Assembly (NCBI GenBank): GCA_035506575.1
Contig: DATJPD010000230.1
Span: 24,102 to 88,101 of the forward strand
Length of the DNA: 64,000 nt
Direction of reading: 5' to 3'
Source: DATJPD01 sp035506575
GTDB taxonomy: Bacteria > Pseudomonadota > Alphaproteobacteria > CACIAM-22H2
Part shown: in pieces, positions 55,129 through 63,837 of the stretch
Numbering within the stretch: position 1 is the first letter of the stretch
Layout of the letters: the number at the start of each line of letters is the position of its first letter
The notes under the pieces: model-generated
The model's database searches: none
What the model saw: only the letters and a program-made list of their open reading frames with translations
Told to the model about the DNA's origin: nothing
Program-made: the position numbers and the translations under genes

Positions 55129-56171
55129 ACCTTGGCCGCGGCGAGGCGCTGCGGCAGGTCCGCAGGCACGCCTTGCGGAAACCGCAGCCCGAGATAATGC
55201 CCGGCGCGCAGGCGGTCGGGCACGCTGTCGATGCCGAACTCGGCGCGCGCCCGGGCCGCGATGGCGCTCGTGCGCCGACTCAGGGTCGCGAGGATGCGCG
55301 GCACCGTCCAGCTCTCGATGAGCTCGAGCGAGGCCTGAGCGGCCGGCATGAGCGCGAAGTTGCTGCGCTCGCCCACGTCGAACCGCCGGGCACCGGGCTG
55401 GAACTCGTCCTGGTAGTTGACCAGGCCCGCGAAGTCTTCGGAGGCGCGGCGGGCGATCCAGCCGTGCTCGATCGGCCGCGCCGCGTGCCAGCGTGGCGCG
55501 ACGTACAGGAAACCGAAGCTGTACGGCCCGAGCAGCCATTTGTAGCTGGCGACCGCGAGGAAATCGGGGTCGATCCGCGTCACGTCGAAGGGCAGGGCGC
55601 CCGCCGACTGCGTGGCATCCACGCAGAGGGCGGCACCTGAACGCCGACATGCGGCCCCGACCGCCTCGAGGTCGATCAGCCCGCCATCGGTCCAATGGCA
55701 GTGCGGGACTGCGACCAGCCCCGTCGAGCCGTCGATCCGCGCCAGCAAAGCCGACGTCCAGTCGTCGTCCGAAGGACGCGGGACGGTCACATGGCGCGCT
55801 CCGGTCCGCACGGCCAGATCCATCCACGGATAGACGTTCGAGGGAAACTGCTCGGCCAGGGTGAGGATGGTCTGGCTCGGACGCAGCGCGATGTTGTGCG
55901 CGGCCTGTGCCAGCCCGTAGGACACGGCCGGGGCGAACGCGACGTCGTCGGCGGTGGCATTGATCAGGCGGGCGAACTGGGCGCGCACCGCTTCGCTGCG
56001 CGTGAAGAAATCGGCGGGCGGGATGGTCCACGGCTGCGCCTTGCGCCGCAGGCCATCTTCGCCCGCGGCGAGGGCCGCCTTGGGCATGGCCGACATATAG
56101 GCGCAGTTCAGGTAGGCGACGTCGTCGGGGATATCGAACAGCGCGCGCTGGCTGGGGAGCACCTCTACCAT
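55023..56171 (-). CDS. Class V aminotransferase, PLP-dependent
   Basis: 382 aa. The PLP lysine is in VASYKWLLGPY; the cofactor-site DATQSAGALPFDV and the HCHWTDGGLIDL segment are typical of class V enzymes such as isopenicillin epimerase and cysteine desulfurase relatives. No catalytic Cys loop is obvious, so desulfurase activity is not implied. The start shares one base with the Nudix stop (TGATG). Last gene of the acyl-CoA operon; the reaction is unknown. Confidence 0.82.
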   Translation of the reverse strand: MVEVLPSQRALFDIPDDVAYLNCAYMSAMPKAALAAGEDGLRRKAQPWTIPPADFFTRSEAVRAQFARLINATADDVAFAPAVSYGLAQAAHNIALRPSQTILTLAEQFPSNVYPWMDLAVRTGARHVTVPRPSDDDWTSALLARIDGSTGLVAVPHCHWTDGGLIDLEAVGAACRRSGAALCVDATQSAGALPFDVTRIDPDFLAVASYKWLLGPYSFGFLYVAPRWHAARPIEHGWIARRASEDFAGLVNYQDEFQPGARRFDVGERSNFALMPAAQASLELIESWTVPRILATLSRRTSAIAARARAEFGIDSVPDRLRAGHYLGLRFPQGVPADLPQRLAAAKVYVSVRGRAMRVTPHLWTTDGDVETLFAVLASALR

Positions 56172-56587
56172 CAGGCGAACGCCATCCGCGTGATCGGTTC
56201 CACCCGCTTGAGCAGCGGCAGGTTGCCGCTCGTGATGTCGGCCAAGGTCACCCAGCGCACGTCCGCTGCGTCGTCGGCGGCCACGGCTTCCCCCGAGCGC
56301 CAGTCGGCGAGCACCGCGACCAGCACGTAGTGCCACTGCACCTCGCCCGCCTCGCCGCGGCCGATCTCATCCAGCACGGTGAGCACGCCCTTGGGCTCGG
56401 CCACCACGCCCGTCTCCTCGCGCAGTTCGCGGATCGCCGCCTCGACCACGGTCTCGCCACGCTCGACATGGCCGCCCGGGAATCCCCAGCGGCCGATATA
56501 GCCGCCCTTCGAGCGCTGGGCGAGCAGCACTTGGTCGCCGCGCCGCACCACGGCGATGGCTCCGACGACCGGGCGCTCCTGGCTCAT
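56171..56587 (-). CDS. Nudix hydrolase
   Basis: 138 aa. The Nudix box GGHVERGETVVEAAIRELREET fits GX5EX7REUXEEXGU. The enzyme removes a nucleoside diphosphate-linked group; the sequence resembles ADP-ribose or CoA pyrophosphatases and MutT-like members without deciding between them. Its start overlaps the stop of the CoA transferase gene by 4 bp. Confidence 0.85.
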   Translation of the reverse strand: MSQERPVVGAIAVVRRGDQVLLAQRSKGGYIGRWGFPGGHVERGETVVEAAIRELREETGVVAEPKGVLTVLDEIGRGEAGEVQWHYVLVAVLADWRSGEAVAADDAADVRWVTLADITSGNLPLLKRVEPITRMAFA

Positions 56588-57819
56588 ACGATCCCGCGGT
56601 CCCGCAATGCGGCGATCTCGGCGGCGCTGAGGCCGAGCAGTTCCTTCAGCACTTCGTCCGTGTGCTCGCCGCAGGTGGGCGGCGCCCGGCGATAGCTGGG
56701 CGATGTTTCCGACATCTTGATCGGACTGCCGATCATGGGGAGGCGCACGCCGGTGCCCGCATGCTCCATCTCGATCTTCATGCCGCGCGCCAGCACCTGC
56801 GGGTCGGCGAACACCTGGTCGATATTGTTGACCGGCCCGCACGGCACGCCGAGCTTTTCGAGCCCTTCGAGCCAGTGCGCGCGCGTCTTGGCCTTCATGA
56901 TCTCGCGCAGGACCGGCACCAGCACCGCCTGGTTCTTCATGCGCGCGGCGTTGCTGGAAAATCGTTCGTCGGCCGCGATCTCGGGCCGTCCGGCGAACTC
57001 GCAGAACTTGCGGAACTGGGTCTCGTTGCCGATCGCCAGGATGATGTGCCCGTCCGAGGTCGCGAACACCTGGTAGGGCACGATGTTCGCGTGCGCGTTG
57101 CCCAGCCGCTTCGGCACCCGGCCGCCCACGAGGTAGTTCATGCCTTCATTCGCCAGCCACGACACCTGCGTGTCGAGCAAAGCGAGGTCGATCTGCTGGC
57201 CGTGGCCGGTCGCATCGCGGTGGCGCAGGGCGGCGAGGATCGAGACCGCGGCGTAGAGGCCGGTCGTGATGTCGGCGATGGCGACGCCGACCTTCACCGG
57301 CTCCGAGCCCGGCACGCTCTCGGGCTGGCCCGTGATGCTCATGATGCCGCCCATGCCCTGGGCGAGATAGTCGTAGCCGGCGCGCTTGGCATAGGGGCCG
57401 GTCTGGCCGAAGCCGGTGATCGAGCAATAGATGAGGCGCGGGAACTCGGCCTTGAGCTGGTCGTAGGCGAGCCCGTACTTCGCGAGGTCGCCCGCCTTGA
57501 AGTTCTCGATCAGGATGTCGGACTGGGCGAGCAGCCGGCGCGCGAGATTCTGTCCCTCGGGCTTCGACAGGTCGAGCGTCAGCGACCGCTTGTTGCGGTT
57601 GGCGGACAGATAATAGGCGCTCTCGCCGGTGTCCCGGCCGTCCTTGTCCTTGAGGAAGGGTGGGCCCCATTTGCGGGTGTCATCGCCGGCACCTGCGCGC
57701 TCGATCTTGATCACGTCGGCGCCGAGATCGCCCAGGATCTGGGTGCAGGTGGGACCGGCCAGAATGCGCGTCAGGTCGAAGATGCGCAGGCCTGCGAGAG
57801 GCAGAGGCTTTTGAGTCAT
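56584..57819 (-). CDS. CaiB/BaiF family CoA-transferase
   Basis: 411 aa class III CoA transferase. Family motifs: LPLAGLRIFDLTRILAGPTCTQ, DVIKIERAGAGDDTRKWGPP, and the region with the conserved catalytic Asp near QIDLALLDTQVSW. It moves CoA between a carboxylic acid donor and acceptor; the substrate is unknown. Sits between acyl-CoA dehydrogenase (4-bp overlap) and Nudix (4-bp overlap). Confidence 0.88.
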   Translation of the reverse strand: MTQKPLPLAGLRIFDLTRILAGPTCTQILGDLGADVIKIERAGAGDDTRKWGPPFLKDKDGRDTGESAYYLSANRNKRSLTLDLSKPEGQNLARRLLAQSDILIENFKAGDLAKYGLAYDQLKAEFPRLIYCSITGFGQTGPYAKRAGYDYLAQGMGGIMSITGQPESVPGSEPVKVGVAIADITTGLYAAVSILAALRHRDATGHGQQIDLALLDTQVSWLANEGMNYLVGGRVPKRLGNAHANIVPYQVFATSDGHIILAIGNETQFRKFCEFAGRPEIAADERFSSNAARMKNQAVLVPVLREIMKAKTRAHWLEGLEKLGVPCGPVNNIDQVFADPQVLARGMKIEMEHAGTGVRLPMIGSPIKMSETSPSYRRAPPTCGEHTDEVLKELLGLSAAEIAALRDRGIV

Positions 57820-59045
57820 TCGGCAGCGTGCTTCTTCTTGTCGAGGTGGAGATAGCCGTCGCGGGTCTGCGGCAGCTTGCGTTTGAGAAGGCGCGAGGCG
57901 ACGACCGTGCGCAGGATCTGCGCGGTCCCGCCGGCGATCGCGAACATGCGCGCATCGCGCACATACCGCTCCATCGGGTTGTCGCGCGAATAGCCCGCGG
58001 CGCCCCAGACCTGCAGCGCGTCGTTGGTGACCTTGATGGCCGCTTCCGAGGCCAGGATCTTGGCCTGCGCTGCCTGCAGCACATCGGGGAAACCGCCGGG
58101 ACCGGCGCTCGCGGCCGCGCGCCAGATGAGGGCACGGGCCGCGTCGAGCTGCAGGCTCATATCGGCCAGCATGAACTGGATTGCCTGGAACTCGGCGATC
58201 GGCCGGCCGAACTGCTCGCGGCTTTGCGCGCGGGCGAGCGCCAGCTCGAAGGCACCTTGTGCGAGGCCCAGGGCGACCGTGGCCGCACCCACGCGCTGGC
58301 CGTTATAGGCGTCCATCAGATCGCCGAAGCCGTGGCGCAGGCCGCGCGGCGGGCTCAGCATCATGTCGGCGCCGATCTCGAGATCCTGGAAGATGATCTC
58401 GGCTTCCGGGATTCCGCGCAGCCCCATGGCGGGCTCGCGCTTGCCGATGACGAGGCCTTTGGGCGTGTTTGCTTCCGGATCGCGCACGGCGATGAAGCCG
58501 CCGATGCCTTGCTCCTCGCCGTGCTCGTCGAACACGCGCGCGAAGATGAGGTGCAGGAGCGACACCCCGCCGCCGGTGATCCAGTGCTTCTTGCCGTTGA
58601 GCACGTAAACCGGGCCGCGCTTGTCGGCGCGCGTCGTCATCTCGGTGGCCGCACTGCCCACGTCGGGCTCGGTGATGCAGATCGCGGGCTTGTCGCCGGC
58701 CAGCACGAGGTCGGCCGCGAGCTTCTTCTGCGCCTCCGTGCCGTATTTCAGGATGGCGCCGATCGCCCCCATGTTGGTCTCGACCACGATGCGCCCGGAC
58801 GGGCCGCACGCCTTCGACATTTCTTCGATCACCAGCACGGCGTCGAGATAGGAACGGCCCTGGCCGCCGAGCTCGCGCGGGATGGTCATGCCGAGGAAGC
58901 CCGCCTCGCGCAGGGTCGCCACGTGGTCCCACGGATAGGCCTCGGTGCGGTCGATTTCGGCCGCGCGCGGCACCATCTTGGCTTGCGCCAGCGCGCGCGC
59001 CTTGTCTCTCAGCGCTTCCTGGTCCGGGGTCAAGTGGAACTGCAT
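57816..59045 (-). CDS. Acyl-CoA dehydrogenase
   Basis: 409 aa. N-terminal helical domain, FAD-binding ICITEPDVGSAATEM and GKKHWITGGG, and C-terminal DALQVWGAAGYSRDNP. In the usual catalytic IYEGT position the sequence is IAGGTAQI, so the base Glu lies elsewhere or is absent, as in several family branches. The first gene of a four-gene coupled operon with CoA transferase, Nudix and aminotransferase; a catabolic or salvage route is likely. An upstream frame extension was rejected. Confidence 0.9.
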   Translation of the reverse strand: MQFHLTPDQEALRDKARALAQAKMVPRAAEIDRTEAYPWDHVATLREAGFLGMTIPRELGGQGRSYLDAVLVIEEMSKACGPSGRIVVETNMGAIGAILKYGTEAQKKLAADLVLAGDKPAICITEPDVGSAATEMTTRADKRGPVYVLNGKKHWITGGGVSLLHLIFARVFDEHGEEQGIGGFIAVRDPEANTPKGLVIGKREPAMGLRGIPEAEIIFQDLEIGADMMLSPPRGLRHGFGDLMDAYNGQRVGAATVALGLAQGAFELALARAQSREQFGRPIAEFQAIQFMLADMSLQLDAARALIWRAAASAGPGGFPDVLQAAQAKILASEAAIKVTNDALQVWGAAGYSRDNPMERYVRDARMFAIAGGTAQILRTVVASRLLKRKLPQTRDGYLHLDKKKHAAE

Positions 59046-59055
59046 CCTCGATGTC

Positions 59056-59523
59056 CTATCGCCCCGCTTTCTGGCGATCAAGGAATCCTTGGAGAATGTA
59101 AGCGGCCGCCAGCTTGTCGACGAGCTCGGCGCGCCGTTCGCGCGAGAGGTCCGCATCGATCATCGTGCGCGTCACCGCCGCGGTGGACAGGCGCTCGTCC
59201 CAGAACGCGAGCGGCAGGTCGAGCTTGCCCAGGAGGTTGTTCGCGAACGCGCGCACCGATTGGCAGCGCGGCCCTTCGCTGCCGTCCATGTTGATGGGCA
59301 GCCCGAGCACGAAAGCCCCGGCCTGGCGTTCGGCGACGAGTGCCTTCAAGCGCTCCACGTCGGTCGTGAACTTCTTGCGCCGCAGGGTCTCGACGGGGGT
59401 CGCGATGGTGAAGGTGGTATCGGACACCGCGATGCCGATCGTCTTCTCGCCGACATCGAGGCCCATCAGGCGCTGGCCCTTGGCCAGTGCCGCGGTGAGG
59501 TCGGCGGGGTTGCGGATCGGCAT
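59056..59523 (-). CDS. ruvX: Putative Holliday junction resolvase / pre-16S rRNA nuclease
   Basis: 155 aa RNase H-like protein (YqgF/RuvX). Motifs: LMGLDVGEKTIGIAVSD, VLGLPINMDGSEGPR, and FWDERLSTAAV. In E. coli it matures the 5' end of 16S rRNA; in other bacteria it resolves junctions. It lies 10 bp upstream of the acyl-CoA dehydrogenase gene and is divergent from gatC, a frequent arrangement in alphaproteobacteria. Confidence 0.9.
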   Translation of the reverse strand: MPIRNPADLTAALAKGQRLMGLDVGEKTIGIAVSDTTFTIATPVETLRRKKFTTDVERLKALVAERQAGAFVLGLPINMDGSEGPRCQSVRAFANNLLGKLDLPLAFWDERLSTAAVTRTMIDADLSRERRAELVDKLAAAYILQGFLDRQKAGR

Positions 59524-59575
59524 TGGGGGGTGATAGCTTCCGGCACGTTTCTGTTTCAAATCAGAGAATTATCTC

Positions 59576-59875
59576 ATGTCCCTCGACAAAGCCACCGTGG
59601 CGCGCATCGCCACGCTGGCCCGCATCAAGGTGCCCGAAGCCGACCTCGACAAGATGGTGGGCGAGCTGCAGCACATCCTCGCCTGGGTCGAGCAGCTCGA
59701 CGCGGTCGACACCACGGGGGTCGAGCCGATGACCTCGGCGGTCGAGGTGACCTTGCCGATGCGCGAGGACGTGGTCACCGACGGCGGCTATGCGGACAAG
59801 ATCGTCGCCAACGCGTCCGAGCCCGTGAGCTCGGGCGAGGGGGCCTTCTTCACCGTGCCGAAGGTCGTCGAGTGA
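59576..59875 (+). CDS. gatC: Asp/Glu-tRNA amidotransferase subunit C
   Basis: 99 aa. The family features are MSLDKATVARIATLARIKVPE and LPMREDVVTDGGYADKIV. GatC is the stabilising small subunit of GatCAB. It overlaps gatA by 4 bp (GTGA). Unlike many genomes the ruvX-gatC pair is divergent with a 52-bp gap, which should hold both promoters. Confidence 0.95.
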   Translation: MSLDKATVARIATLARIKVPEADLDKMVGELQHILAWVEQLDAVDTTGVEPMTSAVEVTLPMREDVVTDGGYADKIVANASEPVSSGEGAFFTVPKVVE

Positions 59876-61347
59876 GCACTCTCACCGACCTGACCCTCGC
59901 CGATGCGCGGCAGCAGTTGCGCCAGAAGAAGATGTCGGCGCGCGAGCTCACGCAGGCGCATCTCGATGCGATGGCGAAGGCGAAGTCGTTGAACGCGTAT
60001 ATCACCGAGACGCCCGAGACGGCGCTGGCCATGGCGGACGACGCGGATGCGCGCCTCAAGTCCGGCAGCACCGCAGCCCTCGAAGGCATTCCGCTCGCGA
60101 TCAAGGACCTGTTCTGCACCAAGGATGTGCTGACCACGGCCGCGAGCCACATCCTCGATGGCTTCAAGCCGCCCTATGAGTCGACGGTCACCGCGAATTT
60201 GTGGAAGGCCGGGGCGGTGATGCTCGGCAAGACCAATCTCGACGAGTTCGCCATGGGCTCGTCGAACGTCACCTCGTATTACGGCCCGGTGCGCAATCCC
60301 TGGCAGAAGCGCGGCGATAATCGCCCCTTGGTGCCCGGCGGCTCCTCGGGCGGCTCGGCTGCTGCCGTCGCCGCACGCCTGGCCCTGGGGGCCACCGGCA
60401 CCGACACCGGCGGCTCGATCCGCCAGCCGGCCTCGTTCTGCGGCCTCGTCGGTCTGAAGCCGACCTACGGCCGCTGCTCGCGCTGGGGCATCGTCGCGTT
60501 TGCCTCCTCGCTCGACCAGGCGGGGCCCATGACCCGCACCGTGCGCGACGCCGCGATCCTGCTTGGAGCGATGGCCGGCCACGACCCCAAGGACTCAACC
60601 TCGGTGCCGCGGCCCGTGCCCGATTACGAAAAGGCGCTGACCGGCGACATCAAGGGCCTGAAATTCGGCATCCCGAAGGAATATCGCGTCGACGGCATGC
60701 CCGCCGAGATCGAGAAGCTGTGGCAGCAGGGGGTCGCGTGGCTGAAGGCCGCGGGGGCCGAGCCCGTCGACATCAGCCTGCCGCACACCAAATACGCGCT
60801 GCCCTGCTACTACATCGTGGCCCCCGCCGAGGCTTCGTCCAATCTCGCGCGCTACGACGGCGTGCGCTTCGGGCTGCGCGTCAAAGGCGACTCTCTGGAC
60901 GAAATGTACGAGAACACGCGCGCCGCCGGCTTCGGCCAGGAGGTGCGCCGGCGCGTGCTCATCGGCACCTACGTGCTGTCGGCGGGGTACTACGACGCGT
61001 ATTACCTCAAGGCGCAGCGCGTGCGCGCGTTGATCGCGCGCGACTTCACCGAAGCCTACAAGACATGCGACGTGATCCTGACGCCGACCGCACCCTCGGC
61101 CGCCTTCGCCATCGGCGAGAAGTCCGACGATCCGATCGCCATGTACCTGAACGACGTCTTCACCGTGCCGGTGAACCTCGCCGGCCTGCCGGGCATCTCG
61201 GTGCCGGCCGGCCTGTCGGCCGACGGACTGCCGCTCGGCCTGCACCTGATCGGCCGCGCGTTCGACGAGGAGACCCTGTTCCGCGTCGCCGGCGTGCTCG
61301 AAACCGCCGCCGGCTTCACCGCCACACCGCCCGCTGTGGGAGCGTAG
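59872..61347 (+). CDS. gatA: Asp/Glu-tRNA amidotransferase subunit A
   Basis: 491 aa from a GTG start. The amidase signature carries the Ser-cisSer-Lys triad: Lys in AIKDLFCT, the Gly/Ser-rich VPGGSSGGSAAAVAA, and GTDTGGSIRQPASFCG. It releases ammonia from glutamine for GatB. A long in-frame extension covering ruvX antisense was rejected. Together with gatCB it makes Gln-tRNA-Gln and Asn-tRNA-Asn. Confidence 0.96.
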   Translation: MSTLTDLTLADARQQLRQKKMSARELTQAHLDAMAKAKSLNAYITETPETALAMADDADARLKSGSTAALEGIPLAIKDLFCTKDVLTTAASHILDGFKPPYESTVTANLWKAGAVMLGKTNLDEFAMGSSNVTSYYGPVRNPWQKRGDNRPLVPGGSSGGSAAAVAARLALGATGTDTGGSIRQPASFCGLVGLKPTYGRCSRWGIVAFASSLDQAGPMTRTVRDAAILLGAMAGHDPKDSTSVPRPVPDYEKALTGDIKGLKFGIPKEYRVDGMPAEIEKLWQQGVAWLKAAGAEPVDISLPHTKYALPCYYIVAPAEASSNLARYDGVRFGLRVKGDSLDEMYENTRAAGFGQEVRRRVLIGTYVLSAGYYDAYYLKAQRVRALIARDFTEAYKTCDVILTPTAPSAAFAIGEKSDDPIAMYLNDVFTVPVNLAGLPGISVPAGLSADGLPLGLHLIGRAFDEETLFRVAGVLETAAGFTATPPAVGA

Positions 61348-61362
61348 AACATGACGGACGTA

Positions 61363-61460
61363 CCCCCCTCCCTAACCCTCCTCCGCAAGGGGGGAGGGGA
61401 ATGTGCAGCAGGCGCTCTCAACCCCCTCCCCCTTGACGGGGGAGGGATGGGGAGGGGGTG
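61363..61460. repeat. Purine/pyrimidine-rich inverted repeat between gatA and gatB
   Basis: Runs of CCCCTCCC and GGGGAGGG form two nested hairpins (for example CCCCCTCCCCCTTGACGGGG). Sequences of this kind recur between genes in many proteobacteria. It fills the gatA-gatB gap, which is otherwise short or absent, and ends just before the gatB ribosome-binding site. Only this copy lies in the window. Confidence 0.6.
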
Positions 61461-61465
61461 AACCG

Positions 61466-62920
61466 ATGCTCATCGACGGCAAGACCGGCCAATGGGAGAT
61501 GGTGATCGGGCTCGAGGTGCACGCCCAGGTCGTCTCGAAGGCGAAGCTGTTCTCCGGGGCCGCCACCGATTTCGGGGCTGCTCCCAACACGCAGGTGAGC
61601 TTCGTCGACGCGGCCTTCCCCGGCATGCTGCCGGTGATCAACCGCTTCTGCGTCGAGCAGGCGGTGAAGACCGGCCTCGGTCTCGGGGCGCAGATCAACC
61701 TCGAATCCGTCTTCGACCGCAAGAACTACTTCTACGCCGACCTGCCCGCGGGATATCAGATCTCGCAATACACGCGGCCGGTCGTGGGTAAGGGCAAGCT
61801 GGTCATCGACCTTCCCGACGGCAGCTCGCGCGAGATCGGCATCACGCGCCTGCATCTCGAGCAGGACGCCGGCAAGTCGCTGCACGACCAGCACGCGACC
61901 AAGACCTATGTCGACCTCAACCGGGCCGGTGTCGCGCTGATGGAGATCGTCTCCGAGCCCGATCTGCGCTCGCCGGAGGAGGCCGGGGCATATCTGCGCA
62001 AGCTGCGCGCCATCCTGCGCTATCTCGGCACCTGCGACGGCAACATGGAGGAGGGCTCCATGCGCTGCGATGCCAACGTGTCGGTGCGCAAGGCTGGCTC
62101 GCAGGAACTCGGCACGCGCTGCGAGATCAAGAACGTGAATTCGGTGCGCTTCGTCATGCAGGCGATCGAGTACGAGGCGCGCCGCCAGGTCGAGCTGCTG
62201 GAGGAGGGCGGGAAGGTCGACCAGGAGACGCGCCTGTTCGATACCCAGCGCGGCGAGACCCGTACCATGCGCTCGAAGGAGCACGCGCACGACTACCGCT
62301 ACTTTCCGTGCCCCGACCTCCTGCCGCTGGTTCTCGACGGCGCATGGGTCGACAGCCTGAAGGCGAACCTGCCGGAGCTGCCGGATACGAAGAAAGAGCG
62401 CTTCGTGCGCGACTATAAGCTCAGCCGCGACGACGCGACCGTGCTCATCGCCGAGAAGGAGCAGGCGGAGTATTTCGAGCGCGTGGCCAAGGGCCGCAAG
62501 GATCCGAAGCTCGCCGCCAACTGGGTGATGTCGGAGCTGTTCGCGGTGCTGAAGCGCCAGGATGTGGACATCGCGAAGTCGCCGGTGTCGGCGGCGGCCC
62601 TTGCGGGGCTCCTCGACCTGATCGAGAACGACACGATTTCGGGCCGCCTCGCCAAGGACGTGTTCGCGGAGATGGTCGAGAGCGGCAAGGACGCCGCCGC
62701 GATCGTCAAGGACAAGGGGCTGCAGCAGGTGACCGACACCGGCGCCATCGACGCCGCGGTCGATGCGGTGCTCGCGGCCAACGCCGACAAGGTCGAGCAG
62801 GTCAAAGGCGGCAACGCCAAGGTGGTGGGCTGGTTCGTCGGCCAGGTGATGAAGGCGACGGGCGGCAAGGCCAATCCCGGCCTCGTCAACGAGGCGCTGA
62901 AGAAGAAGCTGGGCATCTGA
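61466..62920 (+). CDS. gatB: Asp/Glu-tRNA amidotransferase subunit B
   Basis: 484 aa. Start MLIDGKTGQWEMVIGLEVH has GGAGGGGGTGAACCG before it; an upstream frame through the repeat was rejected. Motifs: GLEVHAQVVSKAKLF, DRKNYFYADLPAGYQISQ and the LEQDAGKS-containing kinase core. It activates the mischarged tRNA by phosphorylation before amidation; a YqeY-like tail domain ends the protein (FVGQVMKATGGKANPGLVNE). Confidence 0.96.
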   Translation: MLIDGKTGQWEMVIGLEVHAQVVSKAKLFSGAATDFGAAPNTQVSFVDAAFPGMLPVINRFCVEQAVKTGLGLGAQINLESVFDRKNYFYADLPAGYQISQYTRPVVGKGKLVIDLPDGSSREIGITRLHLEQDAGKSLHDQHATKTYVDLNRAGVALMEIVSEPDLRSPEEAGAYLRKLRAILRYLGTCDGNMEEGSMRCDANVSVRKAGSQELGTRCEIKNVNSVRFVMQAIEYEARRQVELLEEGGKVDQETRLFDTQRGETRTMRSKEHAHDYRYFPCPDLLPLVLDGAWVDSLKANLPELPDTKKERFVRDYKLSRDDATVLIAEKEQAEYFERVAKGRKDPKLAANWVMSELFAVLKRQDVDIAKSPVSAAALAGLLDLIENDTISGRLAKDVFAEMVESGKDAAAIVKDKGLQQVTDTGAIDAAVDAVLAANADKVEQVKGGNAKVVGWFVGQVMKATGGKANPGLVNEALKKKLGI

Positions 62921-62934
62921 GCAAATTATGACAT

Positions 62935-63011
62935 CGTCATCGCGAGCGCAGCGAAGCGATCCAGAGCGAGCGTGATAGCCCCTGGACTGCTTCGCTTCGC
63001 TCGCAGTGACG
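62935..63011. repeat. Intergenic palindromic repeat, family A, copy 3
   Basis: A 77-bp element, starting CGTCATCGCGAGCGCAGCGA and ending CGCAGTGACG, in the gatB-GST gap. Compared with copies 1 and 2 it has the same ends and centre but a longer right arm. Confidence 0.85.
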
Positions 63012-63033
63012 ATCTGCGACTGAGGGGGCGCAA

Positions 63034-63837
63034 ATGGCAGCGACAAAGAAGGTCAGGACATCGAGGAAGCGGGCCCGCAAGAAGCTGACGGCCACGACGC
63101 GCATCAAGGCCGCGGCGCGGAAATCGGCGGCGCGCGCCGCCAAGGGTGCTCCGATCGGCCCCGGCACCAGGACAAAAGCGGCGGCGAGGTCGGCCAAGAA
63201 GAAGGGGGTGGACAAATTCGTCCTGCACGGCTTCTTCGGCTCGTTGCCCTCGTGCAAGGTCGGGCTGATGTTGTCGATGTGCGACGCCAAATGGGACTAC
63301 CGGCACGTCGATCTCCCGGGCGGCGCGCAGATGACGCCCACGTTCCGGGCGCTCAACCGCTTCGCCCAGGTGCCGGTGCTGCAGCACGCCGGCCGCACGA
63401 TCTGCCAGTCGGACACGATCCTCTGGTATCTGGCACAGGCGACCGGCCGTTTCGGCGGGCGCAGCGAGGATGAGAAGCTGCGTATCTCCGAGTGGCTGAA
63501 CTGGGATCTCTCGGAGTTGGCCATCGGCGTCGGCATCTCGCGCTTCTTTGCCCGCATGGCGCCGAACACGGCGCAGGACACGAAGGACTTCATCAGGAAG
63601 CGCGGCGAACGGGCGCTGGGCCTGCTCGACCGGCACCTCGGCGGCACGAGATTCCTGATCGGTTCCGCACCCACCATCGCCGACGTCGCGATCTTTCCGT
63701 GGATCGCGACCGCCGAGGAGGGTGGCTTCACGATCGCGAACTATCCGAACATCCACGCCTGGGCGGAGCGCATGATGACCTTGCCCGGCGTCCGCCACCC
63801 CTACACGATCATGCCGAAAGAGGACCGCATCACATGA
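63034..63837 (+). CDS. Glutathione S-transferase with histone-like basic N-terminal tail
   Basis: 267 aa. Residues 1-59 are Lys, Arg and Ala-rich (21 basic, no acidic residue before Asp60), like the tails of histone H1-like proteins. The GST N-domain begins at about residue 60 (KFVLHGFFGSLPSCKVGLML) with LNRFAQVPVLQHAGRTICQS, the C-domain at about 140 (SEWLNWDLSEL) with FLIGSAPTIADVAIFPW. A GTG at residue 59 (63208) could start a normal-length GST of 209 aa, but the ATG has GAGGGGG just upstream, so the tail may be real. Overlaps the next GST by 4 bp. Confidence 0.78.
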   Translation: MAATKKVRTSRKRARKKLTATTRIKAAARKSAARAAKGAPIGPGTRTKAAARSAKKKGVDKFVLHGFFGSLPSCKVGLMLSMCDAKWDYRHVDLPGGAQMTPTFRALNRFAQVPVLQHAGRTICQSDTILWYLAQATGRFGGRSEDEKLRISEWLNWDLSELAIGVGISRFFARMAPNTAQDTKDFIRKRGERALGLLDRHLGGTRFLIGSAPTIADVAIFPWIATAEEGGFTIANYPNIHAWAERMMTLPGVRHPYTIMPKEDRIT

